DNA of 64,000 nucleotides from Pseudodesulfovibrio portus (GCF_026000375.1 NZ_AP026708.1:2330001-2394000), one strand, 5' to 3'. Positions 19,183 through 28,801 are shown, numbered from the stretch's first letter. A program made the numbers and translations. The notes: generated by a model from the sequence alone, not told the origin.

Positions 19183-19815
19183 TTAGTCGTTCAATGCTTC
19201 GTAGACGTTGCCCACGAGTTTTTCACTGGGGGTCAGGGTCTTTTCGCCGGGAGTCCATTTGGCCGGGCAGGCCTCGTTGGGATGCTCGCGCAGGTAGACG
19301 TTGGCCTCCATCTTGCGGAACAGCTCGTCCGCGTTGCGGCCCACGTTGTGGAAATTGATCTCGCTGGAGACCAGCACGCCGTCGGGGCTGATGATGAACG
19401 TGCCGCGGTCGGCCAGGCCGGTCTCGAAGTCCCAGACGTCGAAGAAGCGGGACACCTCGCCGGAGGAGTCGGCACCCATCTTGTATTTGACGTCGGCCAG
19501 GAGCCGTTCGTCGGTCTTCCAGGCCATGTGGGTGAATTTGGTGTCCGTGGACACGGAGACGACCTCGGCACCCAAGCCTTTGAGGGCTTCGTACCTGCTG
19601 CCCAGGTCGGCCAGTTCGGTGGGGCAGACAAAGGTGAAGTCCGCCGGGTAGAAGAACAGGATGACCCATTTGCCTTCCTTGCGCAGCGCGCCCAGGTCCA
19701 CCTCGGTGAAGCCGCCCTCGGTGGGGTCGAAGGCCTCCAGTTTGAATTCCGGGACAGGCTGGCCGATTTTGGCGAATTCCGGGAAAATTTCTTCGTGTTC
19801 GTGTTCGCAGCTCAT
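19183..19815 (-). CDS. Typical 2-Cys peroxiredoxin (AhpC/Prx)
   Basis: 210 residues. The peroxidatic cysteine is in DFTFVCPTE (Cys64) and the resolving cysteine in NEACPAKW (Cys183), the two-Cys arrangement. FFYPADF precedes the active site as in the AhpC/Prx1 subfamily. It reduces hydrogen peroxide and organic hydroperoxides using a thioredoxin or AhpF-type partner, an expected oxygen defence in an anaerobe. AAGGA lies 8 nt before the ATG. It is divergent from the M16C peptidase gene. Confidence 0.95.
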   Translation of the reverse strand: MSCEHEHEEIFPEFAKIGQPVPEFKLEAFDPTEGGFTEVDLGALRKEGKWVILFFYPADFTFVCPTELADLGSRYEALKGLGAEVVSVSTDTKFTHMAWKTDERLLADVKYKMGADSSGEVSRFFDVWDFETGLADRGTFIISPDGVLVSSEINFHNVGRNADELFRKMEANVYLREHPNEACPAKWTPGEKTLTPSEKLVGNVYEALND

Positions 19816-20009
19816 ACTAATATCCTTTATGTTTTGATGTGTTACTTATAAGTTTAGGAATGATTCGCGTTCTCAACAAGCTAAGGAAGGCAACGGGAGG
19901 AGTCAAGGGTTTTTTTGAAAAAATCCCTCCTTTGCCCCGGAAGCGAGGTCGTGTATGGTTTTCTTCCGCCGTATGGCGCGGCAAAAGCGAACAATAAATG
20001 AGGAAATAA
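19816..20009. promoter_or_regulatory. Divergent promoter region, peroxiredoxin / M16C peptidase
   Basis: 194 nt between two divergent starts. On the peroxiredoxin side a 10-nt palindrome ACTTATAAGT (19844-19853) overlaps an AT-rich stretch suitable for a -10 element and could be a regulator site; a TTGAGA hexamer further upstream is a possible -35. GAGGAA precedes the peptidase ATG. Assignment to a peroxide regulator is speculative. Confidence 0.4.
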
Positions 20010-22919
20010 ATGACCCACGGATTCACCAAGGTACGGGAAATGGAAATAGCGGAGATGGCCACCAGGGCAGTGATCTACCGCCACGACAAGACCGGGGCGC
20101 GCGTCCTGTCCATGATCAACGACGACGAGAACAAGGTGTTCGGCATCTCCTTCCGCACGCCGCCCGAGGACTCCACGGGCGTGGCCCATATCCTGGAACA
20201 CTCGGTGCTCTGCGGGTCGGACAGGTATCCGGTCAAGGAGCCGTTCGTGGAGCTGCTCAAGGGGTCGCTCCAGACCTTCCTGAACGCTCTGACCTTCCCG
20301 GACAAGACCTGCTATCCCGTGGCCTCGGCCAACGTGCAGGACTTCTACAACCTGGTGGACGTCTACCTGGACGCGGTCTTCCACCCCCGGCTCACCGAGA
20401 ACACCCTCAAGCAGGAGGGGTGGCACTACGAGCTGGCAGCGCCGGACGCGCCCCTGACTTACAAGGGCGTGGTCTTCAACGAGATGAAGGGCGCGTACTC
20501 CTCGCCCGATTCGCTCCTGTACGAGCACTCCCAGCAGTCGCTGTTCCCGGACACCACCTACGGCATCGACTCGGGCGGCGACCCGGCGGTCATCCCGGAC
20601 CTGACCTTTGAACAGTTCATGGCCTTTCACCGCGACCACTACCATCCGTCCAACGGGTATGCCTATTTCTACGGCGACGACGACCCGGACAAGCGGCTGG
20701 AAATCCTGGACAGGGTTTTCTCCGAGTACGAGCCCATCGACGTCGCGGCCACCCGGGTGCCGCTCCAGGAGCGGTTCACCGAGGCCCGGTCCGTGCGCAA
20801 GGGCTACCCGGCATCCGACCGGCTGGCCAAGGGCATGTTCACGGTCAACTGGCTGCTGGCCGAGACCGCCGACGCCAATCTCAATCTCGCCCTGCACGTG
20901 CTGGAGCACATCCTCGTCGGCCTGCCCAGCTCGCCGCTCAAGAAGGCGCTCATGGACTCCGGCCTGGGCGACGACCTGGCAGGGGTGGGGCTCGAGGCGG
21001 ACATGCGCCAGATGTTCTTCTCCGTGGGCCTCAAGGGCATGCACCCGGCCAACGCCGTGAAGGCCGAGTCCGTCATCTTCCACGCCATCAAGGAGCTGGT
21101 GGACAACGGCATCGACGCTCGCGACATCGAGGCCGCCATCAATTCCGTGGAGTTTTCCCTGCGCGAGAACAACACCGGTTCGTACCCGCGCGGCCTGTCC
21201 CTCATGTTCCAGGCCCTGTCCACCTGGCTCTATGACGACGGGGAAACCGAGGGCGATCCTTTGGCGCTCCTGCCGTTCGAGCAGCCGCTTGGCAACATCA
21301 AGGCGTGGATCGCCAACGGCGACAAGATTTTCGAGGAGCTGCTGGCCCGTCTGTTCCTGCACAACCCGCACCGGACCACGGTCCTGCTCGAGCCGGACCA
21401 CAAGATGGCCCGGCGCATGGCCAAGGAGGAAACCGACCGGCTGGCCTCGGCCAAGGCGGCCATGACCCCCGAACAGGTCCAGGCGGTCATGACCGAGGCC
21501 GAGGAACTGAACCGGCTCCAGGGCGAGCCCGATTCGGTGGAGGCGCTGAATTCCATCCCGCGTTTGGCCCTCGGGGACCTGCCTGCGGAGAACAGGGTCA
21601 TCCCCTCGGAGATGCGCGCCGTTGCCGGTTGCGACCTGCTGTTCCACGACCTGCCCACCAACGGCATCGCCTATCTCGATCTGGGCTTCGACCTGTCGGT
21701 CGTCCCGGACGAGCTGTTGCCCTACATGGGCGTGTTCGGCCGCGCCCTGGTGGAGTCCGGCACGTCCGAGCGCGATTATGTGGACCTGTCCCAGTTGATC
21801 GCCTGCACCTCGGGCGGCATCTGGGCCACGCCGTTTGCCGCGCCCGTCCTCGGCTCCGATGAAGCGGCCTCGCGCCTGTTCGTGCGCGCCAAGTCCACGG
21901 GCGACAAGGTCGCCGCCACCCTCGACATAGTGGGCGAAATCCTGACTTCGGCCACCCTGGACAACAAGGAGCGGTTGTCGCGGATCGTATCCGAGGCCCG
22001 CGCCCGGACCGAGCAGCGCCTGGTGCCGTCCGGCCACATGGTGGTCGCCACCCGGCTGCGCGCCCGGTCCCATGCCGCCAACGCCATGGAAGAGGCCATG
22101 TCCGGCCTGACCAACCTGCTGTTCCTGCGCGATCTGGAAAAACGCATCGAAGACGACTTCCGTTCCGTGGCCAAGGACATGGAGCGCATCCGCTCCCTGC
22201 TTCTGGGCCGGAATCATCTCATCCTCAACGCCACCATGGACGCGGACATGTTCGCGGCCATGGAGTCCGACCTCGCCTCCCTGATCAACCGGCTGCCCGA
22301 GTCCGACTCCGGGCCGGTCAAGCGCACGGTGCCCGCCTTCCCCGCCCGCGAGGGTCTCGCCATCCCGGCCCAGGTCAACTACGTGGGCAAGGGGTGCAAC
22401 GTGGCCGAGCACGGGTTCGCCTTCACCGGCGCGGCCCTGGCCGTGAACAAGCTCATCCGCACCGGCTACCTGTGGGAAAAGGTGCGCGTGCAGGGCGGGG
22501 CCTACGGCGCGTTCTGCCTCATGGACCGCGTGGCCGGGACCCTGTCCTTCGTGTCCTACCGCGATCCCAACGTGGCCGACACCGTGGCCGCCTTCGACAA
22601 CGTGGCCGACTACCTCGCCGACCTCGACCTCAACAATGACGAGCTGGAAAAGTCCGTCATCGGCGCCATCGGCGAGATGGACGCCTATCAGCTGCCCGAC
22701 GCCAAGGGCTATACCGCCCTCATGCGCCACATCACCGGCCAGAGCGACGAATACCTCCAGACCGTGCGCGACCAGGCCCTGGCCGCCACGCCCAAGGATT
22801 TCCGCGACCTGGCCGAGGCTGTGCGCATCAACGCGAAACACGGCGATATCGTCGTGCTCGGCGATTCCCTGGCCATGGAGAACGCAGGGCTGGACCTGGA
22901 GATCGAGCAGGTGCTGTAG
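20010..22919 (+). CDS. M16C zinc metallopeptidase (presequence-protease / PreP-like)
   Basis: 969 residues, the length of the two-halves-in-one-chain PreP type. The inverted zinc motif HILEH (60-64) is followed by SVLCGSDRYPVKEPFVELLKG, a hallmark of the M16C branch, and by VVFNEMKGAYSS, which holds the distal glutamate ligand. KVRVQGGAYGAFC near 830 in the second half is the conserved Arg/Tyr substrate-binding segment. Family enzymes degrade unfolded peptides inside a closed chamber. No signal peptide is visible, so it is probably cytoplasmic. GAGGAA supports the start. The gene ends 12 nt from the convergent GntR gene. Confidence 0.93.
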   Translation: MTHGFTKVREMEIAEMATRAVIYRHDKTGARVLSMINDDENKVFGISFRTPPEDSTGVAHILEHSVLCGSDRYPVKEPFVELLKGSLQTFLNALTFPDKTCYPVASANVQDFYNLVDVYLDAVFHPRLTENTLKQEGWHYELAAPDAPLTYKGVVFNEMKGAYSSPDSLLYEHSQQSLFPDTTYGIDSGGDPAVIPDLTFEQFMAFHRDHYHPSNGYAYFYGDDDPDKRLEILDRVFSEYEPIDVAATRVPLQERFTEARSVRKGYPASDRLAKGMFTVNWLLAETADANLNLALHVLEHILVGLPSSPLKKALMDSGLGDDLAGVGLEADMRQMFFSVGLKGMHPANAVKAESVIFHAIKELVDNGIDARDIEAAINSVEFSLRENNTGSYPRGLSLMFQALSTWLYDDGETEGDPLALLPFEQPLGNIKAWIANGDKIFEELLARLFLHNPHRTTVLLEPDHKMARRMAKEETDRLASAKAAMTPEQVQAVMTEAEELNRLQGEPDSVEALNSIPRLALGDLPAENRVIPSEMRAVAGCDLLFHDLPTNGIAYLDLGFDLSVVPDELLPYMGVFGRALVESGTSERDYVDLSQLIACTSGGIWATPFAAPVLGSDEAASRLFVRAKSTGDKVAATLDIVGEILTSATLDNKERLSRIVSEARARTEQRLVPSGHMVVATRLRARSHAANAMEEAMSGLTNLLFLRDLEKRIEDDFRSVAKDMERIRSLLLGRNHLILNATMDADMFAAMESDLASLINRLPESDSGPVKRTVPAFPAREGLAIPAQVNYVGKGCNVAEHGFAFTGAALAVNKLIRTGYLWEKVRVQGGAYGAFCLMDRVAGTLSFVSYRDPNVADTVAAFDNVADYLADLDLNNDELEKSVIGAIGEMDAYQLPDAKGYTALMRHITGQSDEYLQTVRDQALAATPKDFRDLAEAVRINAKHGDIVVLGDSLAMENAGLDLEIEQVL

Positions 22920-22931
22920 GGAAGCTTGTCT

Positions 22932-23660
22932 CTAGCGGGGGGTGTCGAAAGCGCTTCGCAATTCGATGGAATCCGCACGCCAGTATTCGAAATCCACCTC
23001 GACCACCTGACCGGTCTGGGAGGTCTTGACGCGGCGGAAGAATACGCCGGGGTAATGGGCGGGAAGGTCAAGCAGCCCCGCCGTTCGTTCAGCCATGTTG
23101 ATGGGCCGGATGAGGAGGGACTTCTGATACAGGTGTATGGCGTGGTCTTCCCTGAGAACGTCGGTCATCGGTCGGTCGATGATCTTGGGCAGGAAGCCGG
23201 GGCAGATTTCCGCAAGAAAGAAATACTCCGAATAATAAACCGGCTGCCCGTCCAGGCTGCCCGTCTCATGGACTTGGAAGAGCGGCGTCCCTTCCTTGAC
23301 GTCGAACAGTTCCTGTAGTTCCCCGGTGGCTATGGCGGGGCCGCTTTCTATTACCTGCCAGGCCGGTTCAAAACCCTGCTGCCGGGCCTGCCTGTCGAAG
23401 TTCACATGCTCCTTGCTCGGGTCAAAGACGAGCCTCTGGCCGCTGGTGAACCACCCCTTGCGACCGGCGCGGTAGATTCTTCCTTCCCGCTCCAGGATTG
23501 CCAGAGCATGCCGGGCGGTATTTCGGTTGACGGCAAACAGTTCGGTCAGCTCCCGCTCCGTGGGCAATTTGTCATGGGGCTTCAGCGCTCCGATGCGAAG
23601 CTGCTCCAATATATGGCGTTTGACCTTAAGGTATTGGGGTGACTTCTTTTTTTCTTCCAT
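22932..23660 (-). CDS. GntR-family transcriptional regulator (HutC subfamily with UTRA domain)
   Basis: 242 residues. The N-terminus is a winged helix-turn-helix (LPTERELTELFAVNRNTARHAL, about 39-60) and the rest is a UTRA effector-binding domain (PLFQVHETGSLDGQPVYYSEYFF). HutC-type regulators bind small ligands and usually control adjacent transport operons. It is divergent from a polyamine-type ABC transporter operon, which is the likely target. A 16-nt perfect palindrome lies in the shared intergenic region. Similar GntR proteins regulate phosphonate or glycerophosphodiester uptake in some bacteria, an analogy only. Confidence 0.85.
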   Translation of the reverse strand: MEEKKKSPQYLKVKRHILEQLRIGALKPHDKLPTERELTELFAVNRNTARHALAILEREGRIYRAGRKGWFTSGQRLVFDPSKEHVNFDRQARQQGFEPAWQVIESGPAIATGELQELFDVKEGTPLFQVHETGSLDGQPVYYSEYFFLAEICPGFLPKIIDRPMTDVLREDHAIHLYQKSLLIRPINMAERTAGLLDLPAHYPGVFFRRVKTSQTGQVVEVDFEYWRADSIELRSAFDTPR

Positions 23661-23959
23661 GGTTTTATTGGTTATATTTTTTTTATCCGTTGATCAATAG
23701 GTCTGTCCCGTTGCCCCTTTCTTGTGGTATTGTCACGGTAGCGTCATGAACTCTCTGTTTGCCTTGCGTAAATAGAGGGTATTGGGTTAACCCAATGCGG
23801 TGGATTCTGTGTGCGATTCGACACGCAATTGATCCACACATGGGCGCCTGATGATGTTCTGGTTGTGCGTCCGTCGGTTTTGCCGGGGGCATACGCCGTG
23901 CAAATGTTGACCTGTGGTATAAGAATCTTTGTATGTTTACCGTTGTAGGGAGTGTGATC
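23661..23959. promoter_or_regulatory. Divergent regulatory region of GntR gene and ABC transporter operon
   Basis: 299 nt, markedly AT-rich near the regulator. It contains a perfect 16-nt palindrome (listed separately), a smaller palindrome TTGATCAA (23690-23697) next to the regulator start, and GGGAG (23949-23953) as ribosome site for the transporter. No clean sigma-70 pair was picked out. Confidence 0.5.
23781..23796. promoter_or_regulatory. Perfect palindrome, candidate GntR operator
   Basis: ATTGGGTTAACCCAAT is identical to its own reverse complement over 16 nt. It lies 121 nt from the regulator start and 164 nt from the transporter start, in the right place for an autoregulated divergent operator. 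Binding is inferred from position and symmetry alone. Confidence 0.5.
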
Positions 23960-25018
23960 ATGAAAAAGATTGTAGTACTTGTGTTGCTGGCCGTGTTTGC
24001 GTTTGCTGGAAACGTCCATGCCGAAACCTTGAAACTGCTGACCTGGAAGGGGTATGCGCCCCAGAAGCTGATCGATACCTTTGAAAAGGAAACCGGCATC
24101 AAAGTCGAAGTGACCTTTTCCAACAACGAGGAGATGATCGCCAAGCTGCGCGCGACCCGTGGGGCCGGTTTTGATCTGGCCCAGCCTTCTCAGGATCGTA
24201 TCTCTTCCGTTCAGGAAAAGTACAAGCTGTACCAGGCCGTCGACTATTCCAAGATTGATGCATCGTTGTTCATCCCGTCCATGCTGAACGCCGTGAAGAA
24301 GAACACCCTGGTGGGCGGCGAGTCCTTTGCCGTTCCCTTCTGCTGGGGCACCTCCGGCCTGATCGTGAACAGCGACAAGGCCGCCGAGGTCGACTCCTTC
24401 AAGGCTCTCATCGACCCCAAGTACAAGGGCCGCGTGAGTTACCGCCTGAAGAGGCCGACCCTGATCGCCATGGGCTTCGCTCTCGGTTACGACCCCTTCG
24501 CGCTGTATGACAAGCCCGAGGAATATCAGGCCATGCTCGACAAGATCGCCGAGACCCTGATCGACGCCAAACCCGTTGTGAAGAACTACTGGGCCAACGG
24601 CGACTCCCTGCTCGAATCCATGCGCTCCGAAGAAGTCTTCGTGGCCATGGCCTGGGATGCCGGCGGATGGAAGCTTTACGGCGACAACAAGGCCATTGAC
24701 TTCAAGGCCCCCAAGGAAGGCGCTCTCGGTTGGATCGACACCTTCGCCATTCCGGCCAAGGCCAAGAACGTCGACGCCGCCTACAAGTGGATCAACTTCA
24801 TCATGAAGCCGGAAAATGCCGGTTACTTCTCCTCCCAGGAAAAGTACGCCACCGCTTCCAACGGCGCATTGAAGTACACCGACGAAGCCGTTGCCGCCAA
24901 CTTTGCCCGCTCCTTCCCCCAGGCGACCATCGACAACATCAAGTGGTATCCGCCTGTTCCGGCCAAGCTGGAAAGCATGGAAGGCAAGGTACTGGATAAA
25001 ATCAAGGCTGCCCAATAG
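23960..25018 (+). CDS. ABC transporter substrate-binding protein, spermidine/putrescine (PotD-like) type
   Basis: 352 residues. Residues 1-21 are a signal peptide ending VHA, so the mature protein is periplasmic. LKLLTWKGYAPQKLIDTFEKETG is the characteristic opening of PotD/PotF-type binding proteins, and WGTSGLIVNSDKA and AWDAGGWKLYGDN are conserved in that family. Ligand specificity is uncertain because the operon ends with a glycerophosphodiester phosphodiesterase. ATG 23960 follows GGGAG and begins the signal peptide. First gene of a five-gene operon. Confidence 0.88.
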   Translation: MKKIVVLVLLAVFAFAGNVHAETLKLLTWKGYAPQKLIDTFEKETGIKVEVTFSNNEEMIAKLRATRGAGFDLAQPSQDRISSVQEKYKLYQAVDYSKIDASLFIPSMLNAVKKNTLVGGESFAVPFCWGTSGLIVNSDKAAEVDSFKALIDPKYKGRVSYRLKRPTLIAMGFALGYDPFALYDKPEEYQAMLDKIAETLIDAKPVVKNYWANGDSLLESMRSEEVFVAMAWDAGGWKLYGDNKAIDFKAPKEGALGWIDTFAIPAKAKNVDAAYKWINFIMKPENAGYFSSQEKYATASNGALKYTDEAVAANFARSFPQATIDNIKWYPPVPAKLESMEGKVLDKIKAAQ

Positions 25019-25104
25019 CCTGACTGCACTGTTGCCTGTATATATCAAGGCGAGGGGCCGCAAAAGGCTTCTCGCCTTGTTCAATCCTCAACCAACCAAG
25101 AGCC

Positions 25105-26187
25105 ATGAACAACGACCTGTCTATTCGCAATATGGTGAAACGGTTCGGTGACTTCACAGCCGTTGACGATGTCACGTTTGATGTTCCCGAGGGATCGTTT
25201 TTTTCAATCCTGGGCCCCTCGGGATGCGGCAAGACCACCTTGTTGCGGATGATAGCCGGTTTCGAGGAACCGACGTCGGGGGATATCGAGATCCGCGGTC
25301 AGAATATGTTGGGTGTGCCTCCCAACCTGCGGCCGGTGAATCTTGTCTTTCAGCACCTTGCCCTGTTCCCCATGATGAACGTGGCGGAAAACATCGGTTT
25401 CGGCTTGAAGCGGCGCGGCATGGGCAATAAGGAGATCAGGAGCAGGACCGAGGCGATTCTGGAAAGAGTCGACCTGCCGGACTTCGGCGAGAAGCAGATC
25501 AACCAGCTTTCCGGCGGGCAGAAGCAGCGTGTGGCCATAGCCCGGTGTCTGGTGTTGGAGCCGTCCGTACTCTTGCTCGATGAACCGCTGGGGGCTTTGG
25601 ACCTCAAGCTTCGCGAACAGATGAAGGTGGAACTCAAGAAGCTCCAGACCACGGTGGGCACGACATTCGTTTACATCACCCACGACCAGTCCGAGGCGTT
25701 GGTCATGTCGGACCAGGTGGCCGTGATGAACCACGGCCGCTTTGAACAGTTGGGGACTCCCCAGGAGTTGTACGGTCAGCCCGAAACCCCGTTTGTGGCT
25801 CAATTCGTCGGCGACAACAACATATGGCACGGAACGGTCTCGCAAAGCTTGGAGGGTCTCGTCCTGATCACCACGGACGAAGGGTATTCTTTTCAGACCA
25901 AAACGAACGCACCGCTCAAGGACGGCGTCAAGGCGGACCTTTTCCTGCGCCCCGAGGCCATGATTATCGAGCCGAAGAATACGGTCGGGCTGAACATTTT
26001 CAGTGTGATCGTGAAAAGCATTTTGTTCGACGGCGCCAACAGCCGGTTGCTGACCACGACCAAGGAAGATCACGAGCTCATCGTCACCCTGCCGCAGAAC
26101 CGCAAGTTCGATTACATAGAGCCCGGCAACGAGATTTCGGTCGGCTGGCACCCGGAATCCGGCATCTGTTTTGCGTCGGAGGACTAA
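25105..26187 (+). CDS. ABC transporter ATP-binding protein (PotA-like)
   Basis: 360 residues. Walker A GPSGCGKT (37-44), Q-loop VFQHLALFP (81-89), signature LSGGQKQR (135-142), Walker B VLLLDEP (155-161) and switch histidine in YITHDQSEA are all present. A C-terminal TOBE-like regulatory region (about 240-360) matches PotA/MalK-type subunits. It energises uptake together with the two permeases downstream. It lies 86 nt after the binding-protein gene and 1 nt before the first permease. Confidence 0.95.
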   Translation: MNNDLSIRNMVKRFGDFTAVDDVTFDVPEGSFFSILGPSGCGKTTLLRMIAGFEEPTSGDIEIRGQNMLGVPPNLRPVNLVFQHLALFPMMNVAENIGFGLKRRGMGNKEIRSRTEAILERVDLPDFGEKQINQLSGGQKQRVAIARCLVLEPSVLLLDEPLGALDLKLREQMKVELKKLQTTVGTTFVYITHDQSEALVMSDQVAVMNHGRFEQLGTPQELYGQPETPFVAQFVGDNNIWHGTVSQSLEGLVLITTDEGYSFQTKTNAPLKDGVKADLFLRPEAMIIEPKNTVGLNIFSVIVKSILFDGANSRLLTTTKEDHELIVTLPQNRKFDYIEPGNEISVGWHPESGICFASED

Positions 26188-26188
26188 A

Positions 26189-27043
26189 ATGCAACGATCC
26201 CGTTTGGTTTTCTGGATTTTTCTCGCACCGGTCCTCATGTGGTTGTTGCTCCTTATAGTGCTGCCTCACCTCGATCTGCTGACCATGAGTTTCAGGGGAG
26301 AGGATGACTATGGGGACATGGTCTGGACAATGCAGAATTACATGAATTTCTTCATAGAACCGATCTACTGGCTGACTTTCGTGCGCACGGCGCTCTATGC
26401 CATGATCACCACCTTCATTACTTTCCTGCTCGCCATGCCGGTGTCCTTCTTCATCGCCAAGCTGGCTCGGGCGAGAGTGCAGGGGGCGCTCATGATTCTG
26501 CTCCTGCTCCCGTTCTGGGTCAGTGAGATGGTGCGCATCTACGGCTGGATGATCCTGCTCAGGGAATCCGGCGTGCTCAACTATTTCATGCTCAAGCTCG
26601 GCGTCATCGATACCCCCATCGAGATGCTCTACAACGATGCCACCATGATCATGGGGCTGGTGTACACCTCCATGCTGTTCATGGTGGTTCCGCTGGTCTC
26701 GGTCATGGAGAGCCTGGACGACAGCCTCATCGAAGCCGCGCACGATCTCGGGGCTGGGCAGTTCACCATTTGGCGGACCATCATCATCCCCCATTGCAAG
26801 CCCGGCATCACGTCCGGGTCGATCGTGGTGTTCATGCTCGCGTTGGGCAACTACCTGACGCCCAACCTCATGGGGGGCAAAAACTCCCTCTGGTTCACGG
26901 AACAGATTTACAACCAGTTCATTGCCAGTTTCAATTGGAACCAGGGCTCGGCCTTCGGCTTTCTGTTGCTCCTGCTCAGCTCGCTCATCATCTGGGTGGG
27001 GCTCAGGGTGACGGGCCAGAAGCTTGGGGAGGTGGCGTCATGA
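26189..27043 (+). CDS. ABC transporter permease, PotB-like
   Basis: 284 residues, about six transmembrane segments. The cytoplasmic coupling loop reads SLDDSLIEAAHDLGAGQFTIWRTIIIPHCKPG, fitting the EAA-type motif of binding-protein-dependent permeases. GGAGG upstream supports ATG 26189, which directly follows the PotA-like stop. Its stop overlaps the next start (ATGA), so the two permeases are translationally coupled. Confidence 0.92.
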   Translation: MQRSRLVFWIFLAPVLMWLLLLIVLPHLDLLTMSFRGEDDYGDMVWTMQNYMNFFIEPIYWLTFVRTALYAMITTFITFLLAMPVSFFIAKLARARVQGALMILLLLPFWVSEMVRIYGWMILLRESGVLNYFMLKLGVIDTPIEMLYNDATMIMGLVYTSMLFMVVPLVSVMESLDDSLIEAAHDLGAGQFTIWRTIIIPHCKPGITSGSIVVFMLALGNYLTPNLMGGKNSLWFTEQIYNQFIASFNWNQGSAFGFLLLLLSSLIIWVGLRVTGQKLGEVAS

Positions 27044-27894
27044 TCCGTTCCCTGCCGAGAAGCAAGACCTACGATTGGTCGTTCAATGGTTTTATCCTGC
27101 TGTACTTCACCTTTTTGTTCGCGCCCTTGCTTGTCACCTGCGTGCTGGCGTTCAACAATTCCGACTTCCCGTCCCTCCCGTGGCAGGGCTTCAGCCTGGA
27201 TTGGTTCCTGGCCGATGGGCCGGGCAGGATCGGTCTGTTCCATGACGACCAGAACCTGCGCTCCATCGTCACGAGCTTTCAGACAGCGTTCTTCGTGTCG
27301 ATCCTGAGCGTGGTCGTCGGCACCTGCGCCAGTTTTCTCTTCGAGCAGGAGGAGTTTCGATTCAAGGGGGTTCTCTACTTTCTGATGCTCGCGCCGCTGG
27401 TCATTCCCGGCGTCATCCTCGGCATATCCCTGCTGTTGGCGGCCAATACCGCCGGGATGTTCTTCGATGAACGGTTCGGCCTCGATTTCGAGCTCTTCCG
27501 TCCCAGCTTCTGGCTTGTAGTGCTGGGCCAGTTCTCGTTCATCTCCACCTTTGTCACGCTGGTGGTTTCGGCCCGGCTCAGGAAGTTCGACCCCGCCCTG
27601 GAGGAGGCCGCTCTCAATCTGGGGGCCACCCGGCTCGGAGTCATTTGGCACATCACCCTGAAGTTCCTTCGTCCGTCCATTCTCGGCGCAGGAGCCGTCG
27701 CCTTTCTCATGAGTTTCGAGAATTTCAACACGACCCTGTTCCTCGTCGGCTCGGACCCAACCCTGCCGATCAACCTCTATCTTCAGGTTCGCGACGGCAG
27801 CACGCCTGTGGTCAACGCGGTTTCCCTGATGCTCATCGTCGCCACGTCCCTGCTGGCTGTGGTCAATTTGTATTTCACCAAGAAGGAAGAATAA
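27040..27894 (+). CDS. ABC transporter permease, PotC-like
   Basis: 284 residues with about six transmembrane segments; the EAA-type loop reads PALEEAALNLGATRLGVIWHITLKFLRP. It forms the permease pair with the preceding subunit. Its ATG overlaps the PotB-like stop, and the phosphodiesterase GTG follows directly after its own stop. The tail VNLYFTKKEE ends the last helix in the cytoplasm. Confidence 0.92.
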   Translation: MIRSLPRSKTYDWSFNGFILLYFTFLFAPLLVTCVLAFNNSDFPSLPWQGFSLDWFLADGPGRIGLFHDDQNLRSIVTSFQTAFFVSILSVVVGTCASFLFEQEEFRFKGVLYFLMLAPLVIPGVILGISLLLAANTAGMFFDERFGLDFELFRPSFWLVVLGQFSFISTFVTLVVSARLRKFDPALEEAALNLGATRLGVIWHITLKFLRPSILGAGAVAFLMSFENFNTTLFLVGSDPTLPINLYLQVRDGSTPVVNAVSLMLIVATSLLAVVNLYFTKKEE

Positions 27895-28743
27895 GTGTTT
27901 TTTGATCGCCTGCCCGGCGCAGGCTACGTCTGTGCGCATCGCGGAGCCCGCGCCCTTGCTCCGGAAAACACGATGCTTGCCTTTGAGCTCGCGCTGGAGC
28001 TGGGGGCGGATTATTGGGAAACGGACGTCCACAAGGCTGCGGACGGGACCTTGGTCGTGTTCCACGACGACGTCCTGTCCCGCACATCGAATATCGCCCG
28101 GCAAAGCGAGTTCGCCCACAGGGCGCCGTGGCCGACATGGTCGTTCACCCTGGAGGAATTGCGCCGGTTGGATGTCGGCTCGTGGTTCGTCGACGAGGAT
28201 CCTTACGGGACCATTGCGGCGGGGAGCGGGGACCCTGCCCTGATCAAAAGAATGAAAGGACTGTCGATTCCGACCCTCGACCAGGCCCTGGCCTTTTCAA
28301 AGCAAAAATCATTTCCCGTCAACATCGAAATCAAGGACCAGACACAGCTGCCGGGCGACCTGTCCATTGTGGGCGATGTTCTTCAGGCCGTACATGAGCA
28401 TGAGGCGGAAGACCTGGTGCTCATCTCGTCTTTCAATCATGACTATTTGGCGGAGATGCATCGCCTGGCTCCCCGGATACCCCTGGCCGTTTTGGTGGAG
28501 GACACCCCGCCGGACAATGTCGTTTCGTATCTCCGTGCCCTTGGTGCCGACACATACCATCCGGACAGGAACCTCATTGACGCCGAGTGCGTTCGTGCTC
28601 TTGGGAAGCAGGGGATTCGTGTCGCTCCGTGGACCGTCAACGACATGGCAGAGGCTCTTTCGCTGGTCGAGGCCGGGTGCTTCGGGATCATCACCGATTA
28701 TACGCATGTCTTGCGCCGCCTTCTGACGGAGCGTGGCGGCTGA
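27895..28743 (+). CDS. Glycerophosphodiester phosphodiesterase (cytoplasmic type)
   Basis: 282 residues from a GTG directly after the permease stop, with AAGGAAGA upstream. Catalytic residues of the GDPD family are visible: His15 and Arg16 in CAHRGARALAPENT, Glu42 and Asp44 in YWETDVHKAADG, and His57 in VVFHDD. The enzyme splits glycerophosphodiesters to glycerol-3-phosphate and an alcohol such as choline or ethanolamine. No signal peptide is present, so substrate must enter first, presumably by the transporter encoded upstream. Last gene of the operon; a convergent methyltransferase gene follows. Confidence 0.93.
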   Translation: MFFDRLPGAGYVCAHRGARALAPENTMLAFELALELGADYWETDVHKAADGTLVVFHDDVLSRTSNIARQSEFAHRAPWPTWSFTLEELRRLDVGSWFVDEDPYGTIAAGSGDPALIKRMKGLSIPTLDQALAFSKQKSFPVNIEIKDQTQLPGDLSIVGDVLQAVHEHEAEDLVLISSFNHDYLAEMHRLAPRIPLAVLVEDTPPDNVVSYLRALGADTYHPDRNLIDAECVRALGKQGIRVAPWTVNDMAEALSLVEAGCFGIITDYTHVLRRLLTERGG

Positions 28744-28801
28744 GGCGGGTTTTCGTCCCCGGAAGTGTGCTGATGGCCCGCTGTCGCTGGCCGGATCGGC
28801 C

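Noticed and set aside
19881-22841. A very long open frame on the minus strand
   Set aside because: It is the antisense shadow of the M16C peptidase; its translation is Gly/His/Val-rich low-complexity sequence without motifs, while the plus strand has zinc-binding and other conserved motifs.
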